Program-made: the position numbers and the translations under genes | Shown here: one piece after another, positions 8,520 through 17,107 of the stretch | Numbering within the stretch: the stretch's first letter is position 1 | Layout of the letters: each line of letters opens with the position of its first letter | The notes under the pieces: generated by a model | The model's input: the letters and a program-made list of their open reading frames with translations, nothing else | Databases searched by the model: none | Told to the model about the DNA's origin: nothing | Assembly: GCA_024279495.1 (NCBI GenBank) | Contig: JAJRRL010000001.1 | Span: 1 to 32,402 of the forward strand | From: Gammaproteobacteria bacterium | GTDB lineage: Bacteria; Pseudomonadota; Gammaproteobacteria; JAJRRL01 | Length of the DNA: 32,402 bases | Reading direction: 5' to 3'

Positions 8520-10109
8520 TTACATGCGAAACACAGGGAAATGTGTATCCGCAATAGGTGCATTGTAAACGGTAGATAAGCATAAGCTTAGTACTCGTCT
8601 CGTATCAACTGGTTGTATGATGCCATCATCCCAGAGTCTTGCTGAGCTGTAGTAGGCAGAGGATTCTGTGTCGTAAGTGCTTCGAATAGTCTTTTGCATG
8701 GCTGATATTGCCGCTTGATCAAGTGGCTTATTTAAAGCTTTGTGTTTTTGTTCTTTGATTTGCGTTAAGACGAGAGCAGCCTGCTCACCACCCATCACGG
8801 AAATGCGCGCGTTTGGCCACATAAATAAAAATCGAGGATCATAGGCGCGTCCACACATCGCATAATTGCCAGCGCCATGACTTCCGCCCACAATAATTGT
8901 GATTTTAGGAACGCTGGCGCAAGAAACGGCAGCTACTAGCTTTGCGCCATGCTTGGCAATACCTTGATGCTCGTATTTTTCTCCTACCATAAAGCCGGTG
9001 ATGTTTTGCAAAAAGAGTAGGGGGATTTTTCTTTGGCAGCATAGCGAAATAAAATGCGTTCCTTTGAGTGCAGCTTCAGAAAAGAGCACCCCATCGTTAG
9101 CAACGATACCAACAGGAAATCCATCGATATGAGTAAACCCGCAGACTAAGGTTTTTCCGTAACAGGATTTAAACTCATCAAAAAGAGAGTCGTCAACAAG
9201 TCGCATGATAACTTCTTTTATATTGATAGGCGTTTTGGGGTCATCTGGAATAACACCCATCAACTCACTTTCTGGGTGATAAGGAGGGAGAGGAGGGGTT
9301 TTTCTAAAAGAAGGTTTTGTCTCGCGATTAAAATGAGAAACACTTTGTCTGGCAAGCCCCAAAGCTTCCTCTTCTGATGAGGCGTAATAATCGGATACAC
9401 CTGATATTCTGCAATGAACATCCGCACCGCCTAAAGCTTCTGCAGAAATGTCTTCGCCAGTTGCGGCTTTTACCAAAGGAGGTCCGGCTAAAAAGACAGT
9501 GCCTTGTTTGGCAACCATAATGCTAACATCTGCCATGGCGGGAACGTAAGCGCCACCAGCAGTACATGAGCCCATCACAACAGCCAATTGGGGAATGTTT
9601 TTAGCAGACAAGCGTGCTTGATTAAAGAAAATCCGACCAAAGCAGTCTTTGTCTGGAAAGACCTGAGCTTGTTCTGGCAAATAAGCGCCGCCAGAATCCA
9701 CTAAATAAACGCATGGCAAATGATTTTCTTCGGCAATTTGCTGCGCACGTAAATGCTTTTTTAATGTAATGGGGAAATAGGTTCCGGCTTTGACCGTTGG
9801 ATCATTAGCGACGATAATACATTCTTGCCCATGAATAACGCCGATTCCTGTTATTAAACCGGCAGCTGGAAGCTCCCACTCGTAAAGATCTTTTCCAGCC
9901 AAAGGTGAGAGCTCTAAAAAGGGCGAGAGAGGGTCTATCAATAATTCGATACGCTGCCTTACTGTAAGCTGTCTTTTCTTGTGAACTGGCCTGTCGAGAT
10001 TCTGTTGATGGGCCTGAGTTAACGAGTCACAAAGAGAGATCATTGCGAGTTCATTTTTTTTGTAATTCGCATCATTGATCGATAACTCAGATGTTAAGCG
10101 TGTGGCCAT
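8520..10109 (-). CDS. mccB: Methylcrotonyl-CoA carboxylase, carboxyltransferase beta subunit (LiuB)
   Basis: It transfers the carboxyl group from biotin on MccA to 3-methylcrotonyl-CoA. At 529 residues it has the family length (about 535). It carries both crotonase-like carboxyltransferase halves: [12 protein letters not shown] and [14 protein letters not shown] in the N-terminal half, and [22 protein letters not shown] and [11 protein letters not shown] in the C-terminal half. The text GAYLPEQ with [15 protein letters not shown] is characteristic of MCC beta rather than propionyl-CoA carboxylase. GAGG lies eight bases before the ATG, and only 11 bases separate it from ivd. Confidence 0.94.
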   Translation of the reverse strand: MATRLTSELSINDANYKKNELAMISLCDSLTQAHQQNLDRPVHKKRQLTVRQRIELLIDPLSPFLELSPLAGKDLYEWELPAAGLITGIGVIHGQECIIVANDPTVKAGTYFPITLKKHLRAQQIAEENHLPCVYLVDSGGAYLPEQAQVFPDKDCFGRIFFNQARLSAKNIPQLAVVMGSCTAGGAYVPAMADVSIMVAKQGTVFLAGPPLVKAATGEDISAEALGGADVHCRISGVSDYYASSEEEALGLARQSVSHFNRETKPSFRKTPPLPPYHPESELMGVIPDDPKTPINIKEVIMRLVDDSLFDEFKSCYGKTLVCGFTHIDGFPVGIVANDGVLFSEAALKGTHFISLCCQRKIPLLFLQNITGFMVGEKYEHQGIAKHGAKLVAAVSCASVPKITIIVGGSHGAGNYAMCGRAYDPRFLFMWPNARISVMGGEQAALVLTQIKEQKHKALNKPLDQAAISAMQKTIRSTYDTESSAYYSSARLWDDGIIQPVDTRRVLSLCLSTVYNAPIADTHFPVFRM

Positions 10110-10120
10110 GCAGGCATCCT

Positions 10121-11281
10121 CTATGTTGTTTCGTTGAAAAGCTCGCGAGCGATAATAAGCCTACGAATTTCTGATGTGCCTGCGCCAATTTCATAAAGTT
10201 TAGCATCCCTTAGTAATCTGCCAGCTGCGTATTCATTTGTGTAGCCGTTACCACCTAAGATTTGAATGGTTTGTAGGGCCATCTGTGTCGCTTGCTCTGA
10301 GGCATATAAAATAGCTGCTGCGGCATCTTTGTTGGTGATGGTTCCTGAATCACAGGATCTAGCAATGGCGTAAACGAAACTCCTTGCTGTATTGAGAGCT
10401 ACATACATGTCAGCCACTTTTGCTTGAATTAGCTGGAACTCACCAATTGCTTTTCCAAATTGTTTTCTTTCATGAACATAAGGAAGAACCAAATCCAAGC
10501 AAGCTTGCATTAAACCCAAAGGACCAGCTGCTAAAATCACACGTTCGTAATTTAAACCACTCATGAGGATACGAACACCTTCGCCGCGCTTTCCCAGCAA
10601 TCTTTCTTTAGGTACTTTGCAATTTTTAAAAATCAGTTCACACGTATCTGAGGCGCGCATACCTAATTTATCGATTTTTTGTCCGCATTCAAATCCAGGG
10701 AGGTCTGGAGTAACAGCAAAGGCACTAATGCCCTGTTTGCCAGCTTCGGGATTTGTTTTAGCGTAGACAACAATGACGTCGGCGCCAGGACCATTGGTGA
10801 TCCACATCTTGTGGCCATTTAGGAGAAAGTGGTCCTCGTGCTCAACAGCTGTCGTTTGCATGTTCAAGACATCAGAGCCAGCGCCAGCTTCACTCATGGC
10901 TAAGGCGCCAATATGCTCTCCTGAGAGCAAAGCAGGGAGGTAGCGTGAGAGCTGCTCTGGCGAGGCATATCGAGCAATCTGATTAATGCATAGATTACTG
11001 TGTGCCCCATAACTTAAACCGACAGACCCGCTAGCGCGGCTGATTTCTTCCATGACGATGGCATGAGCCAAATAACCCATGCCGCTACCACCCTGATCGA
11101 GAGGGACAGTCACGCCATGCAAACCTAAGGCCCCTAGCTTGGGCCAAAGATAACGAGGAAATTCTCCTGATTTATCAATGTCTTGAGCGATAGGGAGAAT
11201 GTGCTGAGCAGCAAAACTGCTTACTGTGTCGCGCACCATACGGTGGGTTTCGTTTAATGCCAAGTCTGGCGCGTTGATCAT
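10121..11281 (-). CDS. ivd: Isovaleryl-CoA dehydrogenase (LiuA)
   Basis: An FAD-dependent acyl-CoA dehydrogenase that oxidises isovaleryl-CoA to 3-methylcrotonyl-CoA, the first committed step of leucine breakdown after transamination and decarboxylation. The 386 residues contain [11 protein letters not shown] and [10 protein letters not shown] (FAD and substrate binding). The C-terminal [12 protein letters not shown] and [18 protein letters not shown] blocks are also present. The catalytic base is E246 in [10 protein letters not shown], in the helix position typical of isovaleryl-CoA dehydrogenase and not of other family members. It is the first gene of the liu operon; AGGA stands about nine bases before the ATG. 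Electrons would pass to ETF, which is not encoded here. Confidence 0.94.
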   Translation of the reverse strand: MINAPDLALNETHRMVRDTVSSFAAQHILPIAQDIDKSGEFPRYLWPKLGALGLHGVTVPLDQGGSGMGYLAHAIVMEEISRASGSVGLSYGAHSNLCINQIARYASPEQLSRYLPALLSGEHIGALAMSEAGAGSDVLNMQTTAVEHEDHFLLNGHKMWITNGPGADVIVVYAKTNPEAGKQGISAFAVTPDLPGFECGQKIDKLGMRASDTCELIFKNCKVPKERLLGKRGEGVRILMSGLNYERVILAAGPLGLMQACLDLVLPYVHERKQFGKAIGEFQLIQAKVADMYVALNTARSFVYAIARSCDSGTITNKDAAAAILYASEQATQMALQTIQILGGNGYTNEYAAGRLLRDAKLYEIGAGTSEIRRLIIARELFNETT

Positions 11282-11300
11282 GAGTTTGTTTCCTGGATAA

Positions 11301-11354
11301 GGCTTTGAAAAGCCCCTATTTAACCACCGTAGGGTGACTCAACGCAAGGTTGAG
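11301..11354. promoter_or_regulatory. Palindromes in the ivd / hydrolase divergent promoter region
   Basis: The 242-base gap between the divergent starts at 11281 and 11524 contains two short inverted repeats. GGCTTT-GA-AAAGCC (11301-11314) begins 20 bases upstream of the ivd start codon, and CTCAAC-GCAAG-GTTGAG (11338-11354) lies further upstream. Either could be an operator for the liu operon, but no regulator such as liuR is encoded in the window. No convincing -10/-35 pair was found. Confidence 0.3.
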
Positions 11355-11523
11355 CGACACTTTGTGCTGTAAGTGCTCAAGGGCTTATTTTGAAGGTAAA
11401 GCGTAGAAAACGATTTGTGTATCACGCTTTGATGATATCAAGCATTTCAGGTGAAATGGTAGCAAATTAATGGCCATTTAGGTATTATAAATGGATTGCT
11501 AATATATTTTTAGGAGAATGTTC

Positions 11524-13230
11524 ATGAAGTCAGGAAAAGGTGATTCCCCACAGAAAACGGTTCTTTTCTTCTTTGGTGGAACAGGAATGAATGCTGACGA
11601 GACAAAAGAAGCATTTAAAGAACATTTTAAAAGAGATGTCACTTGCATTTATATTGCTGGTTGTCAGGAATACCCTGTTGGAGGAAGGAGAGGCTATGCA
11701 GCTGTAGTTAGACCCGATCTTAATGTGATAGCTCGAACAATACGATCTTCTTTTGAGGTGGATTCTAGTTCAGGAGAGGTCTGTTTAAATCTCAATTTCT
11801 TGAAAAAAGAACTCGGTGGCTCTATGTTGACGAGTAGTCATGAAGACAGAATATCGGTCAAAAAAGTCTTTCAATACGCTTTTAGCCGGGGCGCTGTTGC
11901 TGCTTTTGCCGTTGCTAGGTTCCTACATGATATCAAGATTCCTGTCGATCTCATTGCTGTGGACCCTGTGCCAGGTGAAACCAAAGAATTAGCTCCTTTG
12001 CTGGGGACTCTTTATTCAAAAAATAAAAATTTGTCTCGTTTATCGAATATCCAAAATGCCTGGGTCTTATTAGGTTGCTATGCAAGCAAGGGAAGGTTTA
12101 GTCACGGTTCGTTTTTACATCGGATGTTTACTGTTTTTTACTCGGACATGTTTTTTTCTCAAATGCTTCCTCGCTTTCACGATAAAACAAACGTCATTGT
12201 AAGGAGATACCCAAAAAGATCTCACAACGAAGCCGCTTCCGGATTTAAAAGCGCATCACTTCTTATGTACGAGGCTGGTCTTCTTGAAGAACTTTCCGAT
12301 AAATGTGCTGATTCAAGCGCTTTTGATAACTTACAGAGCGAGCGCAACGCACATCAACGCATCCCAGATGGATTTTTGCAGCATCTACATTCACCTACTA
12401 ATATTAAACTCAAGGATATCCCTTATTCTGATCTCATTAAAAAAGAATGGGTCGATGGTGCAAATATCTTTTTGAAAGCGTTGCCGAACATTAACCTGAC
12501 TGCTGAAACCTTAGATGACTTATCGGTAGAAGCTATCTACTCTCTGGCGGTAATGTATTCGGGCGCAAATGAGCTTCCTGACGTACTTAAGAGGTGGATT
12601 AGTAAGTTACCCTCTCAGGATGAGGCTAGGGTGGCTCAGTTCATCATTCAAGTTAATGGGTTGTTGAACATAGTTGATTATAATTATGGAGATAATGACT
12701 GCACCCAAGAGATAAGCAAAATAATGCTTGTTTTAGACAATCTTTCTACGGAAGAAAAACACTTAAGCAAGTTGGCTTTTGATCATTATGTGCTGACATC
12801 CTTTAAGCGCCTAAAGCATCTGAAATTTGCTTGTGATCTAGCATTGTTTCCTCACCTGATACGGCAGGTAAGCCTGTATTTGCATGGAAATCCTTTTCAA
12901 TTATCACGGACTATCAAGTCAGAGAGTGTGTATCAAGCTAAAGAATATCACGCTTTTGTTTCATGCTTGCTTGGATCGATTGCGTTTGGCCTTTTTGGAG
13001 GAGGGCTTGCTGGTTTGTCTGCTTATGCTATTCCTCTAATAATGCAAGTGAACTCTCTTCCTGCTTCTGTGGCGACGATTTCAGCTATAGCACTGATAGC
13101 TCTTGCAGGACTGATTGTTTGCGCTGGATACGCTAGGAAAAACTTAGTGAAATCAAGCCAACCTACTTCTTTCTTGCAGGAATTACAGAGAAAAGAACCC
13201 AGCAAGACTAAGGTGAAACCAGCAAGGTAA
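11524..13230 (+). CDS. Hydrolase-like protein with C-terminal membrane hairpin, paralog 1
   Basis: Paralog of the protein at 26858-28519. The N-terminal half has features of an alpha/beta hydrolase of the DUF2235 type: FFFGGTG directly after the start, YPVGGRRG, PDLNVI, and the AFSRGAV elbow with candidate nucleophile S121. An AVDPVPG strand carries D147 and a downstream SHNEA carries H234; these could form a triad with S121. The long middle is helical with no recognised domain. Two hydrophobic segments near residues 478-505 and 517-537 and a basic tail end the protein. The start is set by AGGAG (11512-11516), seven bases before the ATG at 11524; the in-frame ATG at 11518 is too close to it. 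Divergent from ivd. Enzymatic activity and an effector role are inference. Confidence 0.7.
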   Translation: MKSGKGDSPQKTVLFFFGGTGMNADETKEAFKEHFKRDVTCIYIAGCQEYPVGGRRGYAAVVRPDLNVIARTIRSSFEVDSSSGEVCLNLNFLKKELGGSMLTSSHEDRISVKKVFQYAFSRGAVAAFAVARFLHDIKIPVDLIAVDPVPGETKELAPLLGTLYSKNKNLSRLSNIQNAWVLLGCYASKGRFSHGSFLHRMFTVFYSDMFFSQMLPRFHDKTNVIVRRYPKRSHNEAASGFKSASLLMYEAGLLEELSDKCADSSAFDNLQSERNAHQRIPDGFLQHLHSPTNIKLKDIPYSDLIKKEWVDGANIFLKALPNINLTAETLDDLSVEAIYSLAVMYSGANELPDVLKRWISKLPSQDEARVAQFIIQVNGLLNIVDYNYGDNDCTQEISKIMLVLDNLSTEEKHLSKLAFDHYVLTSFKRLKHLKFACDLALFPHLIRQVSLYLHGNPFQLSRTIKSESVYQAKEYHAFVSCLLGSIAFGLFGGGLAGLSAYAIPLIMQVNSLPASVATISAIALIALAGLIVCAGYARKNLVKSSQPTSFLQELQRKEPSKTKVKPAR

Positions 13231-13245
13231 GCGCAGAAAAGATTT

Positions 13246-14631
13246 TTAATCCGCTAACATCAAGCGCATCACAGCATCGGCAACGCGAAGAGCAACGGCT
13301 TCATTGAAGACGCTAGGGATGATGTACTCTGCGTTTAGCTCATCGTCTGGAATAACATCCGCAATGGCTTGCGCTGCTACCATTAGCATATCACTGGTAA
13401 TGTCTGATGCTCGGCAATCAAGAGCGCCTCGGAAGATGCCTGGGAAAGCGAGCAGGTTATTAATCTGATTTGGATAGTCACTTCGACCTGTTGCCATGAC
13501 GGCTACATGAGCGTTAGCAATTTCTGGCATGATTTCTGGGGTAGGGTTAGCTAGAGCAAACACAATGGGATCTTTCTTCATGCGCTTGAGGTCTTCGACG
13601 GTCAGTACATTCGGTGCAGACACACCAAGGAAAACATCCGCGTTAACCACTGCATCAGATAGCGCGCCTTGCTGCTTATCAGAATTAGTTAGTTCCGCAA
13701 ATTCTATTTTGGCAGAGTTCATGCCTTCTCGACCTTGGAATAAAATACCACGACTATCACAACCAATAATATCTTTAACACCTAGCTTTCGCATGAGGTG
13801 CATGCAGGCAGTTCCGGCAGCGCCAACACCGTTGATCACGACTTTAATGTCTTTTGGGTCTTTTTTGGTGAGCTTCAGTGCGTTTAGAAGGGCAGCCATG
13901 ACAACAACGGCTGTTCCGTGTTGGTCATCGTGAAAGACAGGGATATCAAGAGTTTCTTTTAAGCGTTTTTCAATCTCAAAACAGCGAGGGGCTGCAATAT
14001 CTTCTAGGTTAATACCGCCAAAGGTTGGAGCAATAGCTTGAACATGAGAGACGATTTCATCAACATCTTGTGTGTTAAGGCAAATAGGGAAAGCATCTAC
14101 GTCTGCAAAGGATTTAAAGAGCATGGCTTTACCTTCCATGACAGGTAAGGCAGCTTCAGGACCCAAATCACCTAAACCTAAAATGGCAGAGCCATCAGTA
14201 ACAATGGCAACTGTGTTTTTTCGGATAGTAAAGCGAAAAGCACTTTCAGGGTCTTCATGTATTTTTTTGCAAACCTCGGCAACACCTGGTGTGTAGACTT
14301 TAGCTAAATCTTCTCGGCTCATGTTATCTAGGTTAGGGATCACTCTTATTTTGCCGCCCAAATGAAGCTCAAAAATAGGGTTAAGTACGTCGCAAGTAGT
14401 GACGTCACTCGAGGCTAAAATTTCTTGTACCGCTTTTTCTAGAATGCTGGTATCGCTGGCGGGATCGATAGCGATATGGTAATGCTCACCAGGAAGTGTT
14501 TTGTTTACCAATCGTTCAACAGACTGAATAGCCATATTTGCGTTAGTAAGAACAGCCAAAATAGAAGAAAGGGTGTCTTTTGTGTTAGAAAAGATAAGGT
14601 AAAGGGTGGTGGAAAGGTGACGATTGCTCAT
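13246..14631 (-). CDS. NAD(P)-dependent malic enzyme with N-terminal ACT-like domain
   Basis: Malic enzyme converts malate to pyruvate and carbon dioxide while reducing NAD(P). Residues 1-85 look like an ACT-type ligand-binding domain (ILAVLTNANMAIQSVERL), and the catalytic part follows. Its landmarks are KVYTPGVAEVC, TIRKNTVAIVTDGSAILGLGD, GKAMLFKSFADVDAFPI, INLEDIAAPRCFEIE and DDQHGTAVVV for metal and malate binding, then the dinucleotide fold INGVGAAGTACM. The length of 461 fits the short prokaryotic type without the phosphotransacetylase domain. AAGGA lies before the ATG. It converges on the hydrolase-like gene with 15 bases between the stops. The cofactor, NAD or NADP, cannot be settled by eye. 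Confidence 0.9.
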   Translation of the reverse strand: MSNRHLSTTLYLIFSNTKDTLSSILAVLTNANMAIQSVERLVNKTLPGEHYHIAIDPASDTSILEKAVQEILASSDVTTCDVLNPIFELHLGGKIRVIPNLDNMSREDLAKVYTPGVAEVCKKIHEDPESAFRFTIRKNTVAIVTDGSAILGLGDLGPEAALPVMEGKAMLFKSFADVDAFPICLNTQDVDEIVSHVQAIAPTFGGINLEDIAAPRCFEIEKRLKETLDIPVFHDDQHGTAVVVMAALLNALKLTKKDPKDIKVVINGVGAAGTACMHLMRKLGVKDIIGCDSRGILFQGREGMNSAKIEFAELTNSDKQQGALSDAVVNADVFLGVSAPNVLTVEDLKRMKKDPIVFALANPTPEIMPEIANAHVAVMATGRSDYPNQINNLLAFPGIFRGALDCRASDITSDMLMVAAQAIADVIPDDELNAEYIIPSVFNEAVALRVADAVMRLMLAD

Positions 14632-14679
14632 GAGAAATCCTTTTTATCAGCAAAAAACAGGGAGATCAGTTTACCAGAT

Positions 14680-15636
14680 TTAAGCTGAAAACGCATCTCC
14701 AGGTGACGGAGACGACCGGCCTTTGTTGATATACCCTTTTAGTATCAGAAATAAACCGTTGTCATCTCTAATGCTACGAGCGATAGGTGTGTCACCGTCT
14801 TTTCCGCATGGTATTTGAGGATTGGCGCCATGCTGCAGCAAAAGTGCAGCCATCTCAGGCATAGCCAGTCTAACAGCCATATAGAGAGCTGTAACTTCCT
14901 TTTTAACCGGCTGATCAATCTCTGCGCCAGAGAGCAAGAGATAATCAACCATTCCCAAATGATTCATTTGGGTCGCTACAGCTAAGGCTGTTGCACCACC
15001 CGCACAGGCTTGATTAACATTTGCTCCACCTTGAAGGAGGCAGTTGGCAGTGGGAATATCACCTTGCAAAGCAGTTGCCATTAAAGGGGTGCCTTGAGAG
15101 AGGCAGTCCAATGGCTCATTTTTAGCTGTGACGATAGCGTTTGGATTTGCTCCTCCATCGACAAGGGTGGAGACAGACTCAAGATGTCTTTGTTGCGCCG
15201 CTAAATAAAGAGGTGTAAAGCCTTTGTTATCAACCGTCTCAGAATCTGCGCCATGTTTGAGTAACTCAGCAAGCGCTTCTGCTGAGTTGTAATTAGCTGC
15301 CACCATGGCAGGTGTGTAGCCATTTTCATCACGGAGTTCTAAAACATCCGGCTGTGGTGAACAAGCGCTTAGTAGGTCCGCTTGATTGCAGAGTGCTAAC
15401 CAGTGCAACATAGTGCTTCTCGCCGGATCACGAGGGGTGGACTCATTAGTGGGGTGAGCTCTGAAATCGTTAGCTACTGCCGTAAAAAGGAGATTGAGAG
15501 ATGACTGACGGCGGCCGCCTCGGCTAGGGTGACCATTAAGTATTAAATCGTAAAGGTCGGCGGGGTTTCTCTGCAATCGCCTGCCTGCTCGAGCGATAAG
15601 ATTGACAAAGCGGAGCAGTTGAACTGGTTGGGGCAT
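14680..15636 (-). CDS. Ankyrin-repeat protein
   Basis: This 318-residue protein carries about six ankyrin repeats from roughly residue 72 to 305. The consensus GxTPLxxAxxxxxxxxxxxLLxxGA is visible in NGYTPAMVAANYN, KGFTPLYLAAQQRHLES, GTPLMATALQGD, GATALAVATQMNHLGMVDYL and EVTALYMAVRL. The first 70 residues are basic and not recognised. There is no signal peptide or membrane segment. Ankyrin repeats bind other proteins, and in host-associated gammaproteobacteria such proteins are often secreted effectors, but nothing here proves secretion. AGAGG lies six bases before the ATG. It is on the same strand as the malic enzyme gene, 48 bases upstream of it, but functionally unrelated by eye. Confidence 0.85.
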   Translation of the reverse strand: MPQPVQLLRFVNLIARAGRRLQRNPADLYDLILNGHPSRGGRRQSSLNLLFTAVANDFRAHPTNESTPRDPARSTMLHWLALCNQADLLSACSPQPDVLELRDENGYTPAMVAANYNSAEALAELLKHGADSETVDNKGFTPLYLAAQQRHLESVSTLVDGGANPNAIVTAKNEPLDCLSQGTPLMATALQGDIPTANCLLQGGANVNQACAGGATALAVATQMNHLGMVDYLLLSGAEIDQPVKKEVTALYMAVRLAMPEMAALLLQHGANPQIPCGKDGDTPIARSIRDDNGLFLILKGYINKGRSSPSPGDAFSA

Positions 15637-15710
15637 TGAAAACCTCTTATTTTATTGAGTTAAGGTAACCAACGCGATTTTATACAACAGGAGCTCTAAG
15701 TCAACTGATT

Positions 15711-16157
15711 TTACATGTTTTGAATGGGGTAGAGTAGCCTATGCCATAAATCGATCAAGCCTTTTTCGTCAAAACCAAGGCGTAGCATCACATCACTGAA
15801 AATAGGGTCCTGATCTTCTCGGACCACACGAAGCGATAACAGGCTAACGGATCGATCTATATCGTAATAGCTGTCGATGACTTTATAGTTTAAGTCAATA
15901 ATGCCGCTGCGATAGACGTTCAGATTAGTTAGATGCACATCAAGTGACATTTTATCGTAGACAAGGCCGTTCATACGCAAGGTAAAGGGGTCGGAAAAAA
16001 AGTCTGTTAATACGTGTAAATTTAAATCAGCATCGCGATTCATGTATTTTTTTAGCCAACTGAGAGCTCGTTCTGTTAGGTAGTGCGAATCCATCATGGG
16101 CGAAAAGTCCTGAAAAAAGAGAGAGCTCACTGATTGTATCACGGAGGTTTCAAGCAT
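15711..16157 (-). CDS. Hypothetical protein, possibly NTF2/SnoaL-like
   Basis: I do not recognise a firm family. The 148 residues have a helical N-terminal part (LTERALSWLKKYMNRDADLNLHV) followed by alternating strand-like segments ending in DEKGLIDLWHRLLYP. This arrangement resembles small cone-shaped NTF2/SnoaL folds, but no ligand residues can be named. The start is uncertain: the ATG at 16157 has only a weak AGG upstream, a TTG at 16190 would add 11 residues, and an ATG pair around 16094 would shorten it. It is divergent from the channel gene, and the gap between them is only 74 bases. No signal peptide is visible. Confidence 0.6.
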   Translation of the reverse strand: MLETSVIQSVSSLFFQDFSPMMDSHYLTERALSWLKKYMNRDADLNLHVLTDFFSDPFTLRMNGLVYDKMSLDVHLTNLNVYRSGIIDLNYKVIDSYYDIDRSVSLLSLRVVREDQDPIFSDVMLRLGFDEKGLIDLWHRLLYPIQNM

Positions 16158-16195
16158 GGAATGGCCTGCTTGTGGAAAATTATTGACCAAGCCTC

Positions 16196-16225
16196 TATAA
16201 TTTAGCTTTGATCTTGATTCAGGAG
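16196..16225 (+). promoter_or_regulatory. -10 box and ribosome-binding site of the channel gene
   Basis: A perfect TATAAT (16196-16201) lies 31 bases before the ATG at 16232, with no good -35 at 16-18 bases upstream. AGGAG (16221-16225) sits six bases before the ATG and decides this start over the upstream in-frame TTG at 16208, which would lie almost at the transcription start. Confidence 0.45.
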
Positions 16226-16231
16226 CGAATC

Positions 16232-17011
16232 ATGCCATCACTCTCTGCCATTAACACCTTCCTGAGGGACTCGTTTCGAGGACCATACCAAAAGAAACGA
16301 CTTCGACGGATGAACTTGTTTATCAGCTTTTTGGTGTTTATCAACGTGGCTTTAATCATGGTTGCCACGATTGACTCTCTGCATCCACTTGCAAAAACCA
16401 TTATTCATTCTGTTAATGCAGGCATTACCGTTATTTTTGCTATCGAGTATATATTGCGTATGCGTTATAGCCAAGACAACCCAGTTAAATTTGCATTACG
16501 ATTTACATCCATTGTCGATGTTATTTCTATTTATCCAGCGCTATTGTCTATGATTTTTGGATGGCATGTATCTCACATGACTTTCTTGCGGCTATTACGA
16601 GTGGTGAAGTTTTTCAGAACAACAAAAACTGCCAAGCTTTTCAAGCAGATGCTTAAGCGCACTTACCGGCAACTGTTGTTTTCTTTTTCGATGATCGGAA
16701 TTGTTATTTTGGCCTTCTCCGCGTTGTTGTATTACGCAGAGGGAACCGCTCAACCTAAAGTGTTTTCAAATATTTTCGATTGCATTTGGTGGACAATATC
16801 CGCTTTAACAACCTCTGGCTATATTTCTGTATACCCAATCACGCTGCTGGGCAAGGTTATTTCTTCTTTAACGGTGATTTTAGGAATCAGTTTATTTGCC
16901 GTACCAGCCGGTATTATCACAGCAGGTTTCATTGAGGAATACAAAACATCTCGTGGTAAGCGCTTTAATCAACCCCCTGAAGAAGAAAAGGCCACCAAAA
17001 AGGCAAAATAA
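16232..17011 (+). CDS. Voltage-gated-type ion channel with degenerate selectivity filter
   Basis: This 259-residue inner-membrane protein has the six-segment layout of the voltage-gated cation channel superfamily. S1 is in MNLFISFLVFINVALIMVA, S2 near IHSVNAGITVIFAIEYILR, S3 with the conserved Asp in SIVDVISIYPALL, and S4 is a charged helix FLRLLRVVKFFRTTKTAK. S5, a pore helix (DCIWWTISALTTSGY) and S6 (LTVILGISLFAVPAGI) follow, with a short charged tail. Pore-helix aromatics and the S6 AVPAGI are as in bacterial Kv-like potassium channels. The filter, however, reads T194-S195-G196-Y197-I198 instead of TVGYG, and S199 stands where Asp is usual. Ion preference is therefore open; it could be a non-selective channel or a non-conducting sensor. 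Confidence 0.85.
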   Translation: MPSLSAINTFLRDSFRGPYQKKRLRRMNLFISFLVFINVALIMVATIDSLHPLAKTIIHSVNAGITVIFAIEYILRMRYSQDNPVKFALRFTSIVDVISIYPALLSMIFGWHVSHMTFLRLLRVVKFFRTTKTAKLFKQMLKRTYRQLLFSFSMIGIVILAFSALLYYAEGTAQPKVFSNIFDCIWWTISALTTSGYISVYPITLLGKVISSLTVILGISLFAVPAGIITAGFIEEYKTSRGKRFNQPPEEEKATKKAK

Positions 17012-17107
17012 GCTGATAAATCAACCTTCTAAAAAACTTTCTTGAGATATGAAAAAACACGCCTAATTGACTATATTTAAGTGAAATATCCTTGAAGGAC
17101 GTGTCTC

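Noticed and set aside
11338-11354. Relation of the ivd-upstream palindrome to the window-end repeat through the shared 12-mer GCGTTGAGTCAC
   Set aside because: The match (reverse complement at 11335-11346, direct at 32361-32372) does not extend beyond 12 bases, so chance is not excluded.
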